NCBI GenBank assembly: GCA_020152595.1
Contig: JAIGNY010000895.1
Coordinates: 687,001-751,000, forward strand
Source of the DNA: Chiridota heheva
Taxonomy: Eukaryota > Echinodermata > Holothuroidea > Apodida > Chiridotidae
DNA: 64,000 nucleotides
Direction: 5' to 3'
Within the stretch, counting starts at the first letter, position 1. The number at the start of each line of letters is the position of its first letter. The notes under the pieces were generated by a model, which had not been told where the DNA came from, ran no database searches, and saw nothing but the letters and a program-made list of their open reading frames with translations. This document shows, one piece after another, positions 11,331 through 21,608 of the stretch. The position numbers and the translations under genes were made by a program.

Positions 11331-11745
11331 CATGCTGAAAACTTTCTCTTTAAGCCTACCCTCACCGGACACCTGAGTTAATCCTGAAAACTCGGGTATG
11401 ACAATGACCAACCCAACTTCCTGTTCAGTGTATTGTGTTTCCACTCCAAAGAATGATTGTTCATCTGCCATTCCCATGCACACCACAGCCAAGTAGCCCA
11501 AGGCAATTCATGTGTATAAGATTACACAAAGCCAGAGCTGAATAATTGAGGCGCTTTTGTGATTGAAATCACTCATCCGTGTTAGATGTCTTAGTGGGAG
11601 AAGTTTGTTTTCAAACTGGTGATAAAAATAGCTGGGTATCATAATGCCTGAGGTAATAATGTGCATTAACTGTAAATGATTGACAGACCATTTCTTCTAA
11701 GGATAGATATTGCTTCATGCTGGCATTTGCATGAACTCTTTCCAT
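11331..11745 (-). repeat. Dispersed repeat family 'R3', copy 1
   Basis: It shares several hundred bases with 47230-47612 and 54981-55310, including TGAAAACTTTCTCTTTAAGC-like starts and ACTTCCTGT...GTGTATTGTGTTTCCACTCC blocks. The minus strand is open in the same frame in all three copies (core YLAVVCMGM...GVETQYT...QEVGLVI). The class is unknown. No inverted termini or tail were recognised. Confidence 0.7.
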
Positions 11746-11878
11746 CGTAATGTTATGAATAACTCTTCTCTGAAATCATTTAAACAAGTTGTCACTGTTA
11801 AAAATCTCACTTTTTAAAACTTACTTTGTAGGACAGGTATCGTCCTATAAATATATTCAGAAGTGAACGCTGCAGTTT

Positions 11879-12812
11879 TGGTAACGTCATTTCTGGTAAC
11901 GTTATTTCTGGTAACGTCATTTCTGGTAACGTTATTTCTGGTAACGTCATTTCTGGTAACGTTATTTCTGGTAACCTCATTTCTGGTAACGTCATTTCTG
12001 GTAACCTCATTTCTGGTAACGTCATTTCTGGTAACGTCATTTCTGGTAACGTCATTTCTGGTAACGTCATTTCTGGTAACGTCATTTCTGGTAACGTTAT
12101 TTCTGGTAACGTCATTTCTGGTAACCTCATTTCTGGTAACGTCATTTCTGGTAACGCATTTCTGGTAATTTCTGGTAACGTCATTTCTGGTCATTTCTGG
12201 TAACGTCATTTCTGGTAACGTCATTTCTGGTAACCTCATTTCTGGTAACGTCATTTCTGGTAACGTCATTTCTGGTAACATCATTTCTGGTAACCTCATT
12301 TCTGGTAACGTCATTTCTGGTAACGTCATTTCTGGTAACGTCATTCCTGGTAACGTCATTCCTGGTAACGTCATTCCTGGTAACGTCATTCCTGGTAACG
12401 TCATTTCTGGTAACGTCATTTCTGGTAACGTCATTTCTGGTAACGTCATTTCTGGTAACGTCATTCCTGGTAACGTCATTTCTGGTAACGTCATTTCTGG
12501 TAACGTCATTTCTGGTAACGTATTTCTGGTAATCATTTCTGGTAACGTCATTTCTGGTAACGTCATTTCTGGTAACGTCATTTCTGGTAACGTCATTTCT
12601 GGTGACGTCATTTCTGGTGACGTCATTTCTGGTAACCTCATTTCTGGTAACCTCATTTCTGGTAACGTCATTTCTGGTAACCTCATTTCTGGTAACCTCA
12701 TTTCTGGTAACCTCATTTCTGGTAACCTCATTTCTGGTAACCTCATTTCTGGTAACCTCATTTCTGGTAACCTCATTTCTGGTAACCTCATTTCTGGTAA
12801 CCTCATTTCTGG
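11879..12812. repeat. 15-bp minisatellite, about 62 copies
   Basis: The unit is GTAACGTCATTTCTG. Variants are spatially clustered: GTTA units alternate at the left, a block of ATTCCTG units lies near 12340-12400, and CCTCATTT units fill the right end (12630-12812). Because 15 is a multiple of 3 and most frames lack stops, it generates ORFs of up to 330 residues on the minus strand that are not genes. Two units read GGTGACGTCATT, a perfect CRE-type TGACGTCA. Confidence 0.96.
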
Positions 12813-12970
12813 TTTTCAGTTTCCCGTATTGATCATGAGAAATCTGCGCTGTTATCAATCACACATCCTGTGGACCCAGCATAGGGGCATACATGTGTTA
12901 TCGACAACATCACAGGGTTTTTGCAATCAATAAGGAAAATTGAAAACCAGAAGTGACGTAACCAGCACGG

Positions 12971-13076
12971 TGGCGCTTACTTATGAACTCATTTATGAGA
13001 CTATACCTTTCCTTTAAATTTGATGGCGCTCACTTATGAACTCATTTATGAGACTATACCTTTCCTTTAAATTTGA
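12971..13076. repeat. 53-bp tandem duplication
   Basis: TGGCGCTTACTTATGAACTC through TTTAAATTTGA is repeated once immediately, with only one obvious difference (TTAC/TCAC). This is a recent two-copy duplication. Confidence 0.9.
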
Positions 13077-13206
13077 TGCTTGATTCTGTTTCTCATAAAT
13101 TTGCTCTTTATAAATTGATATCATTATTAGTCGTATTGGTGGTTTTATTATTGGTGGTTTAAAAAAAAGCTATTATGTGTACCTCCACTTTCCGTTTAGT
13201 ATGCAC

Positions 13207-13242
13207 TGCAACCGCCGATTTTGGCCAAAATCGACGGTTGCA
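13207..13242. repeat. 36-bp palindrome
   Basis: TGCAACCGCCGATTTTGG is followed at once by its inverted copy with a single mismatch. No loop bases separate the arms. It lies in an otherwise featureless stretch before a LINE remnant. Confidence 0.85.
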
Positions 13243-13459
13243 CATCACACGCCTCCCCAGAGCAGGGGCAACCTAATATGATATCATTATTTGCTTGGCC
13301 TGGCACAGCTACGATCTAATCACATTGCCAACACGCGGAGTGTAATATGATGCCTCTATCTGATGCACATTGGGAATATCATTATTGCCCCTATGATAGC
13401 ATACTGAAAGGAAAGGGCTTGCACACTTAATGGCCATAAACCCATTATGTAGTATATGA

Positions 13460-14059
13460 GGTCAAGGAGAAATAATTAAACAAGTACAACAGTTTAAGTA
13501 CTTGGGCTACACACTAACATCAGATAGTCGGTGCATTAACCAAGCTAGAAAACGCATTGCAATTGCCGAAGACATGTTTATAAAAATGAATCAAATTCTG
13601 AAGAATAGAAATATTGGAATGGACATGAAAGTCCGTGTCTTGAAGGCATATGTATGGTCTACTCTTCTCTATGGCTGGGAATGCCGGACAATTACCAGTG
13701 ACATTAAGAAAAGATTAGAAGCTACGGAAATGTGGTTCATTAGGAGAATGTTGAAAATATCTTGGACAGAAAGGAAAACAAATGATGATGTTCTGATAGC
13801 TTTAGGCATGGACAGGTGCAGGAGACAGATGGAATTTTTCGGGCATGTTTATCGGGAGGGTGGGTTGAAACAGCTTGCAGTATGTGGGAAAATTGAGGGC
13901 AAAAGAAGCAGAGGAAGGCAGCGTGTTAAATATGTCCAAAGCTTAAACAACTGAGCAACCAACAACAGCCTAAGTAACAATAAGTTTATGCATCTAGCTC
14001 TACACAGAAGTGACTGGAGGGCCATGATTGCCAATGTCTGTTCCAGACTCAGCACCTAG
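13460..14059 (+). pseudogene. LINE reverse-transcriptase C-terminal fragment (RTE/endonuclease-RT type)
   Basis: The frame from 13460 to 13953 encodes QQFKYLGYTLTSDSRC, then RVLKAYVWSTLLYGWEC, then RRMLKISWTERK and GKIEGKRSRGRQRVKYV. These are the post-catalytic blocks of RTE-like 'endonuclease-reverse transcriptase' proteins. A frameshift near 13950 separates the last conserved segment (HLALHRSDWRAMIANVCSRL, then a stop at 14057). The palm YADD motif is absent because the copy is 5' truncated. It is a dead relic, about 120 bp upstream of exon 5. Confidence 0.9.
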
Positions 14060-14178
14060 AGAGAGAGATTAGTAGTAGTAGTTGAATTAATTATTTTTCA
14101 TTGATTCATTAATCAATTATTTATTTATAAAGTATTATTAGTTGTTTCATTGTTCAATATTCCTGTTTTTGTTACCAG

Positions 14179-14383
14179 GCAAATACTTGCTTGCAGACCT
14201 TAACGCTTGGAGACTCAGCTATGGCAATTGAAGTCTCCGATAGCGTGTCAGAGGAAACTGACACTACAGACGGAATGTTTAAGATTCCACTATACAAAAG
14301 CACTTCATTGAATGGCAAGTTTGCCTGGTCAGTCTCAGCCCTCACGGTTGACAATAGCGGGAATGAGGAGTCAGTCATTTGAG
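14179..14383 (+). CDS. INPPL1: Exon 5: linker into the PH-related region, with a reading-frame conflict
   Basis: The acceptor is TGTTACCAG|GCAAAT and the donor TTTGAG|GTAAGA is strong. Read in phase 0 from exon 4 it is open for 67 codons (containing MFKIPLYKSTSLNGKFAWSV) but meets TGA at 14380-14382. Exon 6 begins in phase 0, and family resemblance expects a Phe-Glu pair before its Val. The last bases TTT GAG give exactly that, but only in the +1 frame. The length of 205 nt cannot link both phases. Possible explanations are a missed micro-intron, a sequence indel, a weak in-frame donor at TCA|GTCATT (14373) or an inactive exon. Confidence 0.6.
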
Positions 14384-15061
14384 GTAAGAAAAGAAAGTCT
14401 GGGTTACACTCAAAGATAACCCAAGTGTAACCCAATGAAAGGTTTATTCGATTGGTCTGACGTATCCATTTTGATTGATATTGGACAATAAAAGAAGGAT
14501 TAATATATTAGGCAAGGGAGCAGGGGTTGCAAATTCCCCCCTGGCAAGAAAAGATTGCAAAAATATGAACCAACTTGTGTTCTATTTGAAGATAATTGGT
14601 CCAAAGCTTTCTGCCTTATTTTTCAGATTTGAAAAATTTGTAACCATGGAAATCAGAAAATTGTTGAATATGATTTGGTAGAACTAACAAATTCGTTGAA
14701 GAAATTGATTTGGATAAATTTGAAAAAATGTAGATCAAGATTTGGGTAATTTGATGCCTTTGTCCCTGTGGAAAAAACTATCTGTGCCACTGTGTGAAAG
14801 AATTGTTATGAAAGTTAATGTTTTATGCAGTGTCAGTGAAGACCACAGATATTCAAATATCTTCCAAATAAGGAAAATATTGAAATAATTGTAATCCTTT
14901 TTTTATATAAAATATGTCGATCATATCCTAACATGACAATTTTCCCTCCAGTTGTCTGTCTAGACTATGGATAAAAGAATTCCATTTCATCTGACCCTTG
15001 ACTTACTGTCAAGCGAATAATAAACTATATCAACTTAAGTTTTTTTTTTTTTCATTCTCAG

Positions 15062-15209
15062 GTCAGAGTTGAGGCTCGAAACATGGTGGAAGCGCTAAAG
15101 CAATTGAAGTTGAAATTGACAGTCGATGTCAAAAGTGGCGTATTGATCTCCACGAAGAACGCTGGGAAGGATACGAAAGAGGAAGCGATGCATCACAAAC
15201 AGGACTCAA
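15062..15209 (+). CDS. INPPL1: Exon 6: PH-related region, first part
   Basis: A T-rich tract leads to CATTCTCAG|GTCAGA, and the donor is CTCAA|GTACGT. It encodes VRVEARNMVEALKQLKLKLT, then VDVKSGVLISTK and a charged Lys/Glu/His-rich end. This matches the strand pattern just before the SHIP catalytic domain, known in vertebrate SHIP as a PH-related domain. It ends in phase 1, completing an Ile codon with exon 7. Confidence 0.9.
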
Positions 15210-15229
15210 GTACGTTAATACCCAGTATT

Positions 15230-15312
15230 AGAGACCTCCATGGTTGAGTGGTCATTAGCATCTGCTTGACAAGCTAAAGAAAGGTTCCGAGATTAATCCC
15301 CTAATGGGTCTT
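15230..15312 (+). repeat. tRNA-derived SINE head, degenerate
   Basis: The A-box-like TGGTTGAGTGGTCATTAG (15241-15258) and B-box-like GGTTCCGAGATTAATCCC (15283-15300) are spaced as in a tRNA. The anticodon arm does not fold cleanly. It starts about 20 nt after the exon 6 donor. The rest of the element may extend to about 15420, but its end is unclear. Confidence 0.5.
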
Positions 15313-15620
15313 TATTCCCCAGTTCCTCAATTGGTTTAACAAATGGCTGTGGACATCTGTATATAACCTTAGCTGTGTAGAAGAGGGTGTAAATACCTGA
15401 ACACCTATCTATACCTTATTAATATCAGAGGCTCTTACACACTTGATTTTTTCACAACAGACAATTTTTCAGACATAACTGAATATATAGAAATGTATTT
15501 TTTAATTATTCAGGACTTGTCCTTCTGCTTAAAATTTTGTTCCAGCAAATCATGGATAACATTAAACTTACCGTAGCAAATAATGAGACCACTTATCTTA
15601 ATTAAAAATAGCCTCTAAAG

Positions 15621-17518
15621 CAGGCTTGGAAAAATACAAAAAGTTACTCGCCAGCCTCTTATACAGCTTGGCGAGTAAATTCGATTGAAACCAGTATTTC
15701 CACACGCCAAATATTTTCAACTACTCGCCAACACTTTCAACTAAAATTTAACAATTTTCACGCACATAGCATACCTCTGTATTGCCCTTTCCTGGGCCTG
15801 ACTTCATTAACGCACGTACACAAAAAAACATAGCAAGAATACACACGCGCACTTAAAATAAAGTAGGTGGTTTAAAAAACAAATTAAATCAACGTGCACA
15901 AACTTACTTGGATTTTTAAGTATTAATTTCAGGCCTACTTGCTGAAACAAGTAGGCCCTACGACAGAAACAAGTAGGCCCCTACGGCAGAAACAAGAAGG
16001 CCCCTACGGCAGAAACAAGTAGGCCCCTATGGCAGAAACAAGTAAGCCCCTACGGCAGAATTAAGTAGGTCCCTACGGCAAAAACAAGTAGGCCCCTCAA
16101 CAGAAACAAGTAGGCCCATATGGCAGAAACGAGTAGGCCCCTACGGCAGAAACAAGTAGGCCCCTATAACAGAAACAAGTAGGCCCTTACGGCAGAAACA
16201 AGTAGGCCCCTACGGCAGAAACAAGTAGGCCCCTATGGCAGAAACAAGTAGGCCCCTACGGCAGAAACAAGTAGGTCCCAGAAACGGCCAAAAACAAGTA
16301 GGCCCCTCAACAGAAACAAGTAGGCCCATATGGCAGAAACAAGTAGGCCCCGGCAGAAACGGCAGAAACAAGTAGGCCCCTATAACAGAAACAAGTAGGC
16401 CCTCACGGCAGAAACAAGTAGGCCCCTACGGCAGAAACGGCAGAAACAAGTAGGCCCCACGGCAGAAACAAGTAGGCCCCACGGCAGAAACAAGTAGGCC
16501 CCTACGGCAGAAACAAGTAGGCCCCTATGGCAGAAACAAGTAGGCCCCTATGGCAGAAACAAGTAGGCCCCTATGGCAGAAACAAGTAGGCCCCTATAAC
16601 AGAAACAAGTAGGCCCCTATAACAGAAACAAGTAGGCCCCTATGGCAGAAACAAGTAGGCCCCTACGGCAGAAACAAGTAGGCCCCTACGGCAGAAGCAA
16701 GTAGGCCCCTATGGCAGAAACAAGTAGGCCTCTACGGCAGAAACAAGTAGGCCCCTACTGCACAAAGTTTACACTCAATGCCTGTTGCGATTAGGGCTCG
16801 TATATATATAAACATACTGTGTGCATATATATCTGTACTGTATGTAATACATACTGGTCCGATATCAGCGGCAGCTCAGTGGATTTGTTTCTGGAATAGT
16901 TTGGAAAGTACAGTATTCTATGCATAAGGAGAGCTCTGAAGCTCCGCCCACTTAAAGAAATAAGATAGAGATAGTGAGGCTAAAACTTTTGATTTCCGTC
17001 AAGCAAAGACATTACTCAAAAGGATATAGCGTTCCCACCCATATTGACACTAACGCATTTCTTGCAAGCTCTGTGAGCCAATCAGATTTATCTGTGTAGC
17101 TGGGTCATGTGGTAACTTGCTGAAAACAATGACATATTGCACAATTTCTCCAGGTACGTCCATTGCCTTCATACCAAGCCATTCACTGGATGTAAACAGT
17201 GTATATGGCTACACACAATAGGTAGTGTTTTGAGCCATTAAAGTTGACGGCTATCGGCCAAATATTGATTTATGTTTTGGATTTTAATGGAAATATCACT
17301 TGCTTTTGTGTGTATGGAGGCATTTTTAGTAGAGAACAAACACAAGACAGTATTGTAAGTGTGTTACGCGAAATAAAATAATTTATCAAAGCAAGATTTT
17401 CACTTGCCATGGCTTTATTAAGTGTGGCGAGTAACACAGTATATTATGATATTTTTACTCACCACAATTTTTTTTTAACTCGTCATTGGCCAGTAGGCGA
17501 GTAATTTTTCCAAGCCTG
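15621..17518. mobile_element. hAT-like non-autonomous transposon, 1.9 kb, with internal minisatellite
   Basis: The termini CAGGCTTGGAAAAATAC and the complement of CAGGCTTGGAAAAATTAC are inverted repeats. The flanking 8-mers ctctaaag (15613-15620) and ctccaaac (17519-17526) match at six of eight positions. Both subterminal regions contain several copies of ACTCGCC/GGCGAGT in both orientations, including TTACTCGCCA...TTGGCGAGTAA at 15648-15682. This is the pattern of hAT transposase subterminal binding sites. No transposase ORF remains. About 800 bp of the interior is a 23-bp array. Confidence 0.85.
15943..16760. repeat. 23-bp minisatellite inside the hAT-like element, about 36 copies
   Basis: The unit is AAACAAGTAGGCCCC followed by TACGGCAG, with recurrent variants TATGGCAG, TATAACAG and CTCAACAG. 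Some variant orders recur as blocks, indicating expansion by multi-unit duplication. The first unit overlaps AGGCCTACTTG, which may be the seed. Confidence 0.95.
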
Positions 17519-18332
17519 CTCCAAACCACACAATAAGGACTTCATCCATTACTAATGTGTTACTCAACACCACTTACTGCAACAACCCAGGACCAACAGG
17601 AGAACTAGTACAATGGAGCCACTGTTACACAAAATCTGATCCTAATTACTTGTGTTTTTCAGAATAAAGAAAGTAAAGAGGTAAAGTCAGACCAGGCTTG
17701 CTTATATATCAGGTCGGGTCTGACTGTTTGAAACTTTAACCCTTTGATTCCCATGCTGTCGTGACACGACTGATTGGACATGCACTTTTCAAAAAATTAT
17801 TTTGCTTCTTCATGTAGGCCCACAAGCAGTGATCCTGGTATCATTTGAAAGAGCTTGAATAGTTCTTTCAGATAATGTAACTTTTTGATGGGGATTATGT
17901 TGAAGATTTTTGAAAAAAGGTGGAATGAAGTAGAGAAAATTCTAAAAAAAAATGCACAAAATTGAAAAAAAAAAACAACATTTTTTTCTTTAAAGTCTTA
18001 CTTACCATACCTCCAGACATTGCTTTTGCCAAAAACTCGTGAGGAACTTACAAAGACATCAATGCATCCAATTCCGGTCGAATTTTGACTGTCCTTATCA
18101 TCAGTATTTTTTGTGTGCAAAAGTTGTGAAAAACATCATGATTTTTAGCCTTTTTGAGACCAAAATTTAGCAAAAATCATATTGTTTCTGATCGTGATAC
18201 AACTCCCCTACACGAAATATACTGTTAGAAAGGTCATTTCACCTATTTTCTTTTAAAAACACAAAAAGCAACTACCCCCTCTTTGTTCATAGTGAAATAT
18301 AAGTATTAAAATAAACCCACATACTAAGATAT
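17519..18332. other. Intron, no gene; possible decayed transposon ends
   Basis: A small hairpin (GTCAGACC...GGTCTGAC, 17686-17725) is followed by TTTAACCCTTTGATTCCC near 17736, which resembles a piggyBac-type terminus, but no matching far end was found. There is a poly-A-rich stretch around 17945-17990. Confidence 0.3.
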
Positions 18333-18399
18333 GCCCAGTCTAGTGCAGCAGTTAGTGTTCAAGATGTTCACGTGAATGGCCCGGGTTAGAACACTGGGC
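18333..18399 (+). repeat. tRNA-like sequence (SINE head or tRNA pseudogene)
   Basis: GCCCAGT at 18333 pairs perfectly with ACTGGGC at 18393-18399, like a 7-bp acceptor stem. Inside are an A-box-like TAGTGCAGCAGTTAGTG and a B-box-like GGGTTAGAAC. At 67 nt it is too short, and the anticodon arm is poor, so a working tRNA is unlikely. Confidence 0.5.
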
Positions 18400-19665
18400 C
18401 AGATGCGCGGCTTTGTTTTTCCACGAGTAATTACAGCGGTGATTATTAATTGTTTATTTTCATTGATTTTGCATATTTTGCTTCGAGAAAAAAAACAAAT
18501 TAAGCTGGTATCACTGAAAAGGAAATTTCACAAGCAATCAAAATATGTAAAAAAATCCTCCATTTTCATTATTCACAAGAAATAATACAGGCTTAAAAAA
18601 AAATTGTTGACCTAATTGTGCCTAAAATTTGCAAATTTGCATATTTATGTTGATATTTTCTGTATTTTGACTTTTTTTTATTGAAAAGATGATTGTCTTA
18701 GCCATTCACATAAACCAAACTTGTAGTGGTAGAAAATGGAAGGAAAGTTACAAAAATTAATTTTGACAAAAAGGTTCGAAAAATCACATTTTGGACCCCC
18801 TGGGATTCTAGGAATTAGGGAACACAACAATTATATGTTATACATCATTAGATATACTATTGAGGTTTTGGGATAATAATGTAAAATGTGCTGGGAATGC
18901 TAGCTGTAGACAAATGTTATATTGTGTGGCGTGCTCTAGTGATTACAATTCTTGAGTCATATTTCATATATTAGCGTAAAAACCTTTAGATGCAGACTCG
19001 AGGTCAATAAATTAATTTCTATATTTTAATCAATGTAACCTCTAATGTAGATTTATGGAACAATCTTTTGTATAGTGTCCAAGTTTTCCATAATTCTGAT
19101 AGTATATGCAAATTGTTGGATTGAAAAAGAGGGATACTCGAGATCCTTAACCTGCCAACTTGCAGCAGCCACAAGTTGCCATGGTTTTAAGGGACGAGAG
19201 TATTATCTGATCTTTTATCAGTTGCCTCAGTGGTTGAAACAATAGTTTCAATTGTGCTTCAATTCAACTAAGTTAAAAACAAGATCTATCTTGTACAGAC
19301 AAGGAGCTAGTTGATGGGTGTGTGTGTTTAAATCATGTGAATATTTTTTTTCTTGTGTAAATTTAGAACCAAAAAATTGAATGTGCATTGATTAGCGATG
19401 AGCATGAGGTGATGAAGTTTCATTTTTAAGGTTATAAATAATTAAATTTCCCAACAAAGTTGAGATTTCCCTGCCATAACTATTTTTTTGGCATGGCTTT
19501 CATTTCTGATTGTTCATCTTGTTAGGGAAGATGGGTACAAATTTCCTAACAAAGTCACAATTTTTCTGACAAAATTTTCCCAGTTTAGGGGGTTGCTACG
19601 CCCCTGTTGATCAGTTGTTGAGTTGATAAAAGTCAGATCATCAGACCAAAAAAATTATATTTGTA
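18400..19665. other. Intron, nothing recognised
   Basis: AT-rich sequence with homopolymer runs. The 69-residue ORF at 18376 has no domain features. No exon-like segment with splice sites was found. Confidence 0.4.
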
Positions 19666-19673
19666 CATTTGAT

Positions 19674-20226
19674 CAGCGGCGTAGGAAAGTATTTGACATT
19701 GGGGTCAGATTTTATCATTTATCTCAGCAAACCTCAGTACAAAAATGTATGTGTCTCTTATCACCGTCTAAAAACTATTTGTAAAGTGGGGTGTCGTAGA
19801 ATTATTATCAATTTTGGTAAAATTTTGCGACATTTCTCAAAAATGAAGGAAATTTCACAAAAATTGAAGAAATTTTCACGAAAATCGAAGACAACCTCTC
19901 ACAAATTTAAGAACAATTTCTGAAAATGAAGGATATTGCACAAAAATTGAAGCAAATTTCATTATGTAAATGAAGGAATTTTTAAGAAAATTAAAGAGAA
20001 GTTCTTGAAAATTCAAGAAATTTTCTCGAAAATGAAGGAAATTTCACAAAAATTGAAGCAAATTTCATGTAAATGTCGGAAATTGATAGAAACTTCTTGG
20101 AAATTCAAGAAAAATTCACCAATTTGCCATGGAATCTGACTCTTCAAAATCAATTTGTTAAATTATCATTATTGGGGAGGGGGGGGAAATGGTAAATGGC
20201 CCCCACGCCCCTCCCCTTTGCCCCTG
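19674..20226. mobile_element. hAT-type element with perfect 8-bp TSD, 553 bp
   Basis: Perfect direct repeats catttgat flank it (19666-19673 and 20227-20234). The left end is CAGCGGCGTAGGAAAG; the right end, read inward, is CAGGGGCAAAGGGG, a weaker match. The interior is an irregular array of AAATTTCACAAAAATTGAAG-like units. A similar AAAT/GAAG-rich texture occurs at 10400-10660. Confidence 0.85.
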
Positions 20227-20355
20227 CATTTGATGATTATATCTAACCTCTAATGTTGACTTTATTTGAATTGAAAACCTAAATTATGTAGAGTGTCCAA
20301 GTTGTATTGATTTTGATGGAATGTAGAAATTAAACAATTGATTTATTCCTTATAG

Positions 20356-20450
20356 TTGTGCAGCTGATAAAAGCCAGAGATCATAACACCAAACTCTGTT
20401 TAAAGTTCAACACAGGGAAGAAGAAGGACTACACCTTTGAAGATGCCAAG
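20356..20450 (+). CDS. INPPL1: Exon 7: PH-related region, second part
   Basis: The acceptor is CCTTATAG|TTGTGC and the donor is GCCAAG|GTATTT. It encodes VQLIKARDHNTKLCLKFNTG, then KKKDYTFEDAK. The order (V/L-Q-L-I-K, two strands, Y-x-F-x-D-A/S-K) follows the family immediately before the catalytic domain. It is phase 1 at entry and phase 0 at exit. Confidence 0.92.
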
Positions 20451-20539
20451 GTATTTCCTTGTTTCTTTAATTTTTGTTCTTCTCACAAACACCCCTTTCT
20501 TAAAATGAAGTACTCCTATTAGGGTGTGAGGGTAGTCAC

Positions 20540-20765
20540 AAACACTTGACAATTAAATACATTTTCATAAACTGCCCCCTCCACAGGACCACCCTCAACC
20601 CATCCACTTTCACTTAAATGACATCTGACCCTCACATTCTTTTACAATCTTACCCATCTCACTACTTCCTCTCACTCTTTTCTCCTCCGCTGGTCTAAGT
20701 TACCCTCTCTGGCACATTTTGACCATCGATGTCATGGTGCCGTTAAACCTCACTAGCCAATCTAC
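20540..20765 (+). repeat. LINE 3' tail fragment
   Basis: A pyrimidine-rich stretch ends in CACATTTTGACCATCGATGT, then CATGGTGCCGTTAAACCTCA. This is the same terminal motif as at 7880, 23455, 24650, 26890, 28640, 32010 and 47795. No coding portion remains. Confidence 0.7.
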
Positions 20766-21361
20766 CAGCTGTTCCAGTTGAATCTGGATTTCATTTTCCA
20801 TTAAATTTTATTGAATAAGCTTTTCTTGCTCATTGATGTCAGACAATCTTAATGATGAATCTTGCTGGAACACAGATTTATCTGCTACACCTTGCTGAAA
20901 CCATACCTCTCCGAAGCCTAAATTCATTAAGCAATGTCTTATAATCGCAACCCAAGAATTTATGCAAATATCCACTTTGTGATAAAGATGGTTGTATGAG
21001 ATATAAGTGTAGCGACTCTTATCATGTTTCAAAACTTTCCCCCCATATTTAACAGCATTTCTTACTGCGTAACAATAAAGAGTTACTCTTTCTAATTCCC
21101 CTCTTGCTACAACATTTACGGAATTACTTGGTAATCTTAGGGTGAATTTACAAAACAATATGAAACGGTTAGTCAAGATTACATGTATTGAACCAGTGTC
21201 CTCGTACACAAAATTTTTTTGTAGTTTGAAAAGGCTTTTCGTTGTGTTTACTGGTATGTGTTTTATTTAATATTGTTTCTTGAAAGAAAATGTAATTGTG
21301 GAAGGGAAAATATATTTCTTGCTTGAACCCTGTCTTAAAAGATTATCTTCGTCTTTTGCAG

Positions 21362-21464
21362 CAAAGGGAGACATTTTGTCAGCTGGTACAGTACATGAAG
21401 CAACTCCACACGAACAGTAAAGAAGTTGATCAAGTTTCTGTATTCATTGGATCGTGGAACATGG
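21362..21464 (+). CDS. INPPL1: Exon 8: end of PH-related region and start of the IPPc domain
   Basis: The acceptor is CTTTTGCAG|CAAAGG and the donor is AACATGG|GTAAGT. It encodes RETFCQLVQYMKQLH..., then VSVFIGSWNMG, the opening strand and WNMG signature of inositol polyphosphate 5-phosphatases. The Asn of WNMG contributes to the Mg2+/phosphate site in the family. It ends in phase 1 within Gly. Confidence 0.96.
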
Positions 21465-21608
21465 GTAAGTTTTTTTCTTCTTTTCTGTTTAATGTTTTTA
21501 AAGACTCTTGCAGAAGAGGTCATTATCACAAGCATTAGGATTGGTCACACTTAGCGTCTCCCATAGCAACCTGTTTTAAAATCGTCTTCATCCTTTTTTT
21601 TTTAATAG

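Noticed and set aside
11814..12858. ORFs of 330 and 225 residues (repeating MRLPE / NEVTR)
   Set aside because: They are translations of the 15-bp array, with stop-free frames on both strands. There are no splice sites, start context or domains.
15943..16760. Possible CRISPR array
   Set aside because: The 23-bp units are contiguous with no unique spacers, in a eukaryotic intron. The same holds for the other arrays in the window.
18333..18399. Functional tRNA gene
   Set aside because: The acceptor stem is good, but the length is short and no proper anticodon arm forms. There is no terminator T-run directly after. SINE head or pseudogene fits better.
17736..18820. piggyBac-like element beginning TTTAACCCTTTGATTCCC
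   Set aside because: Only one candidate end was seen, with no inverted partner or second TTAA at a plausible distance.
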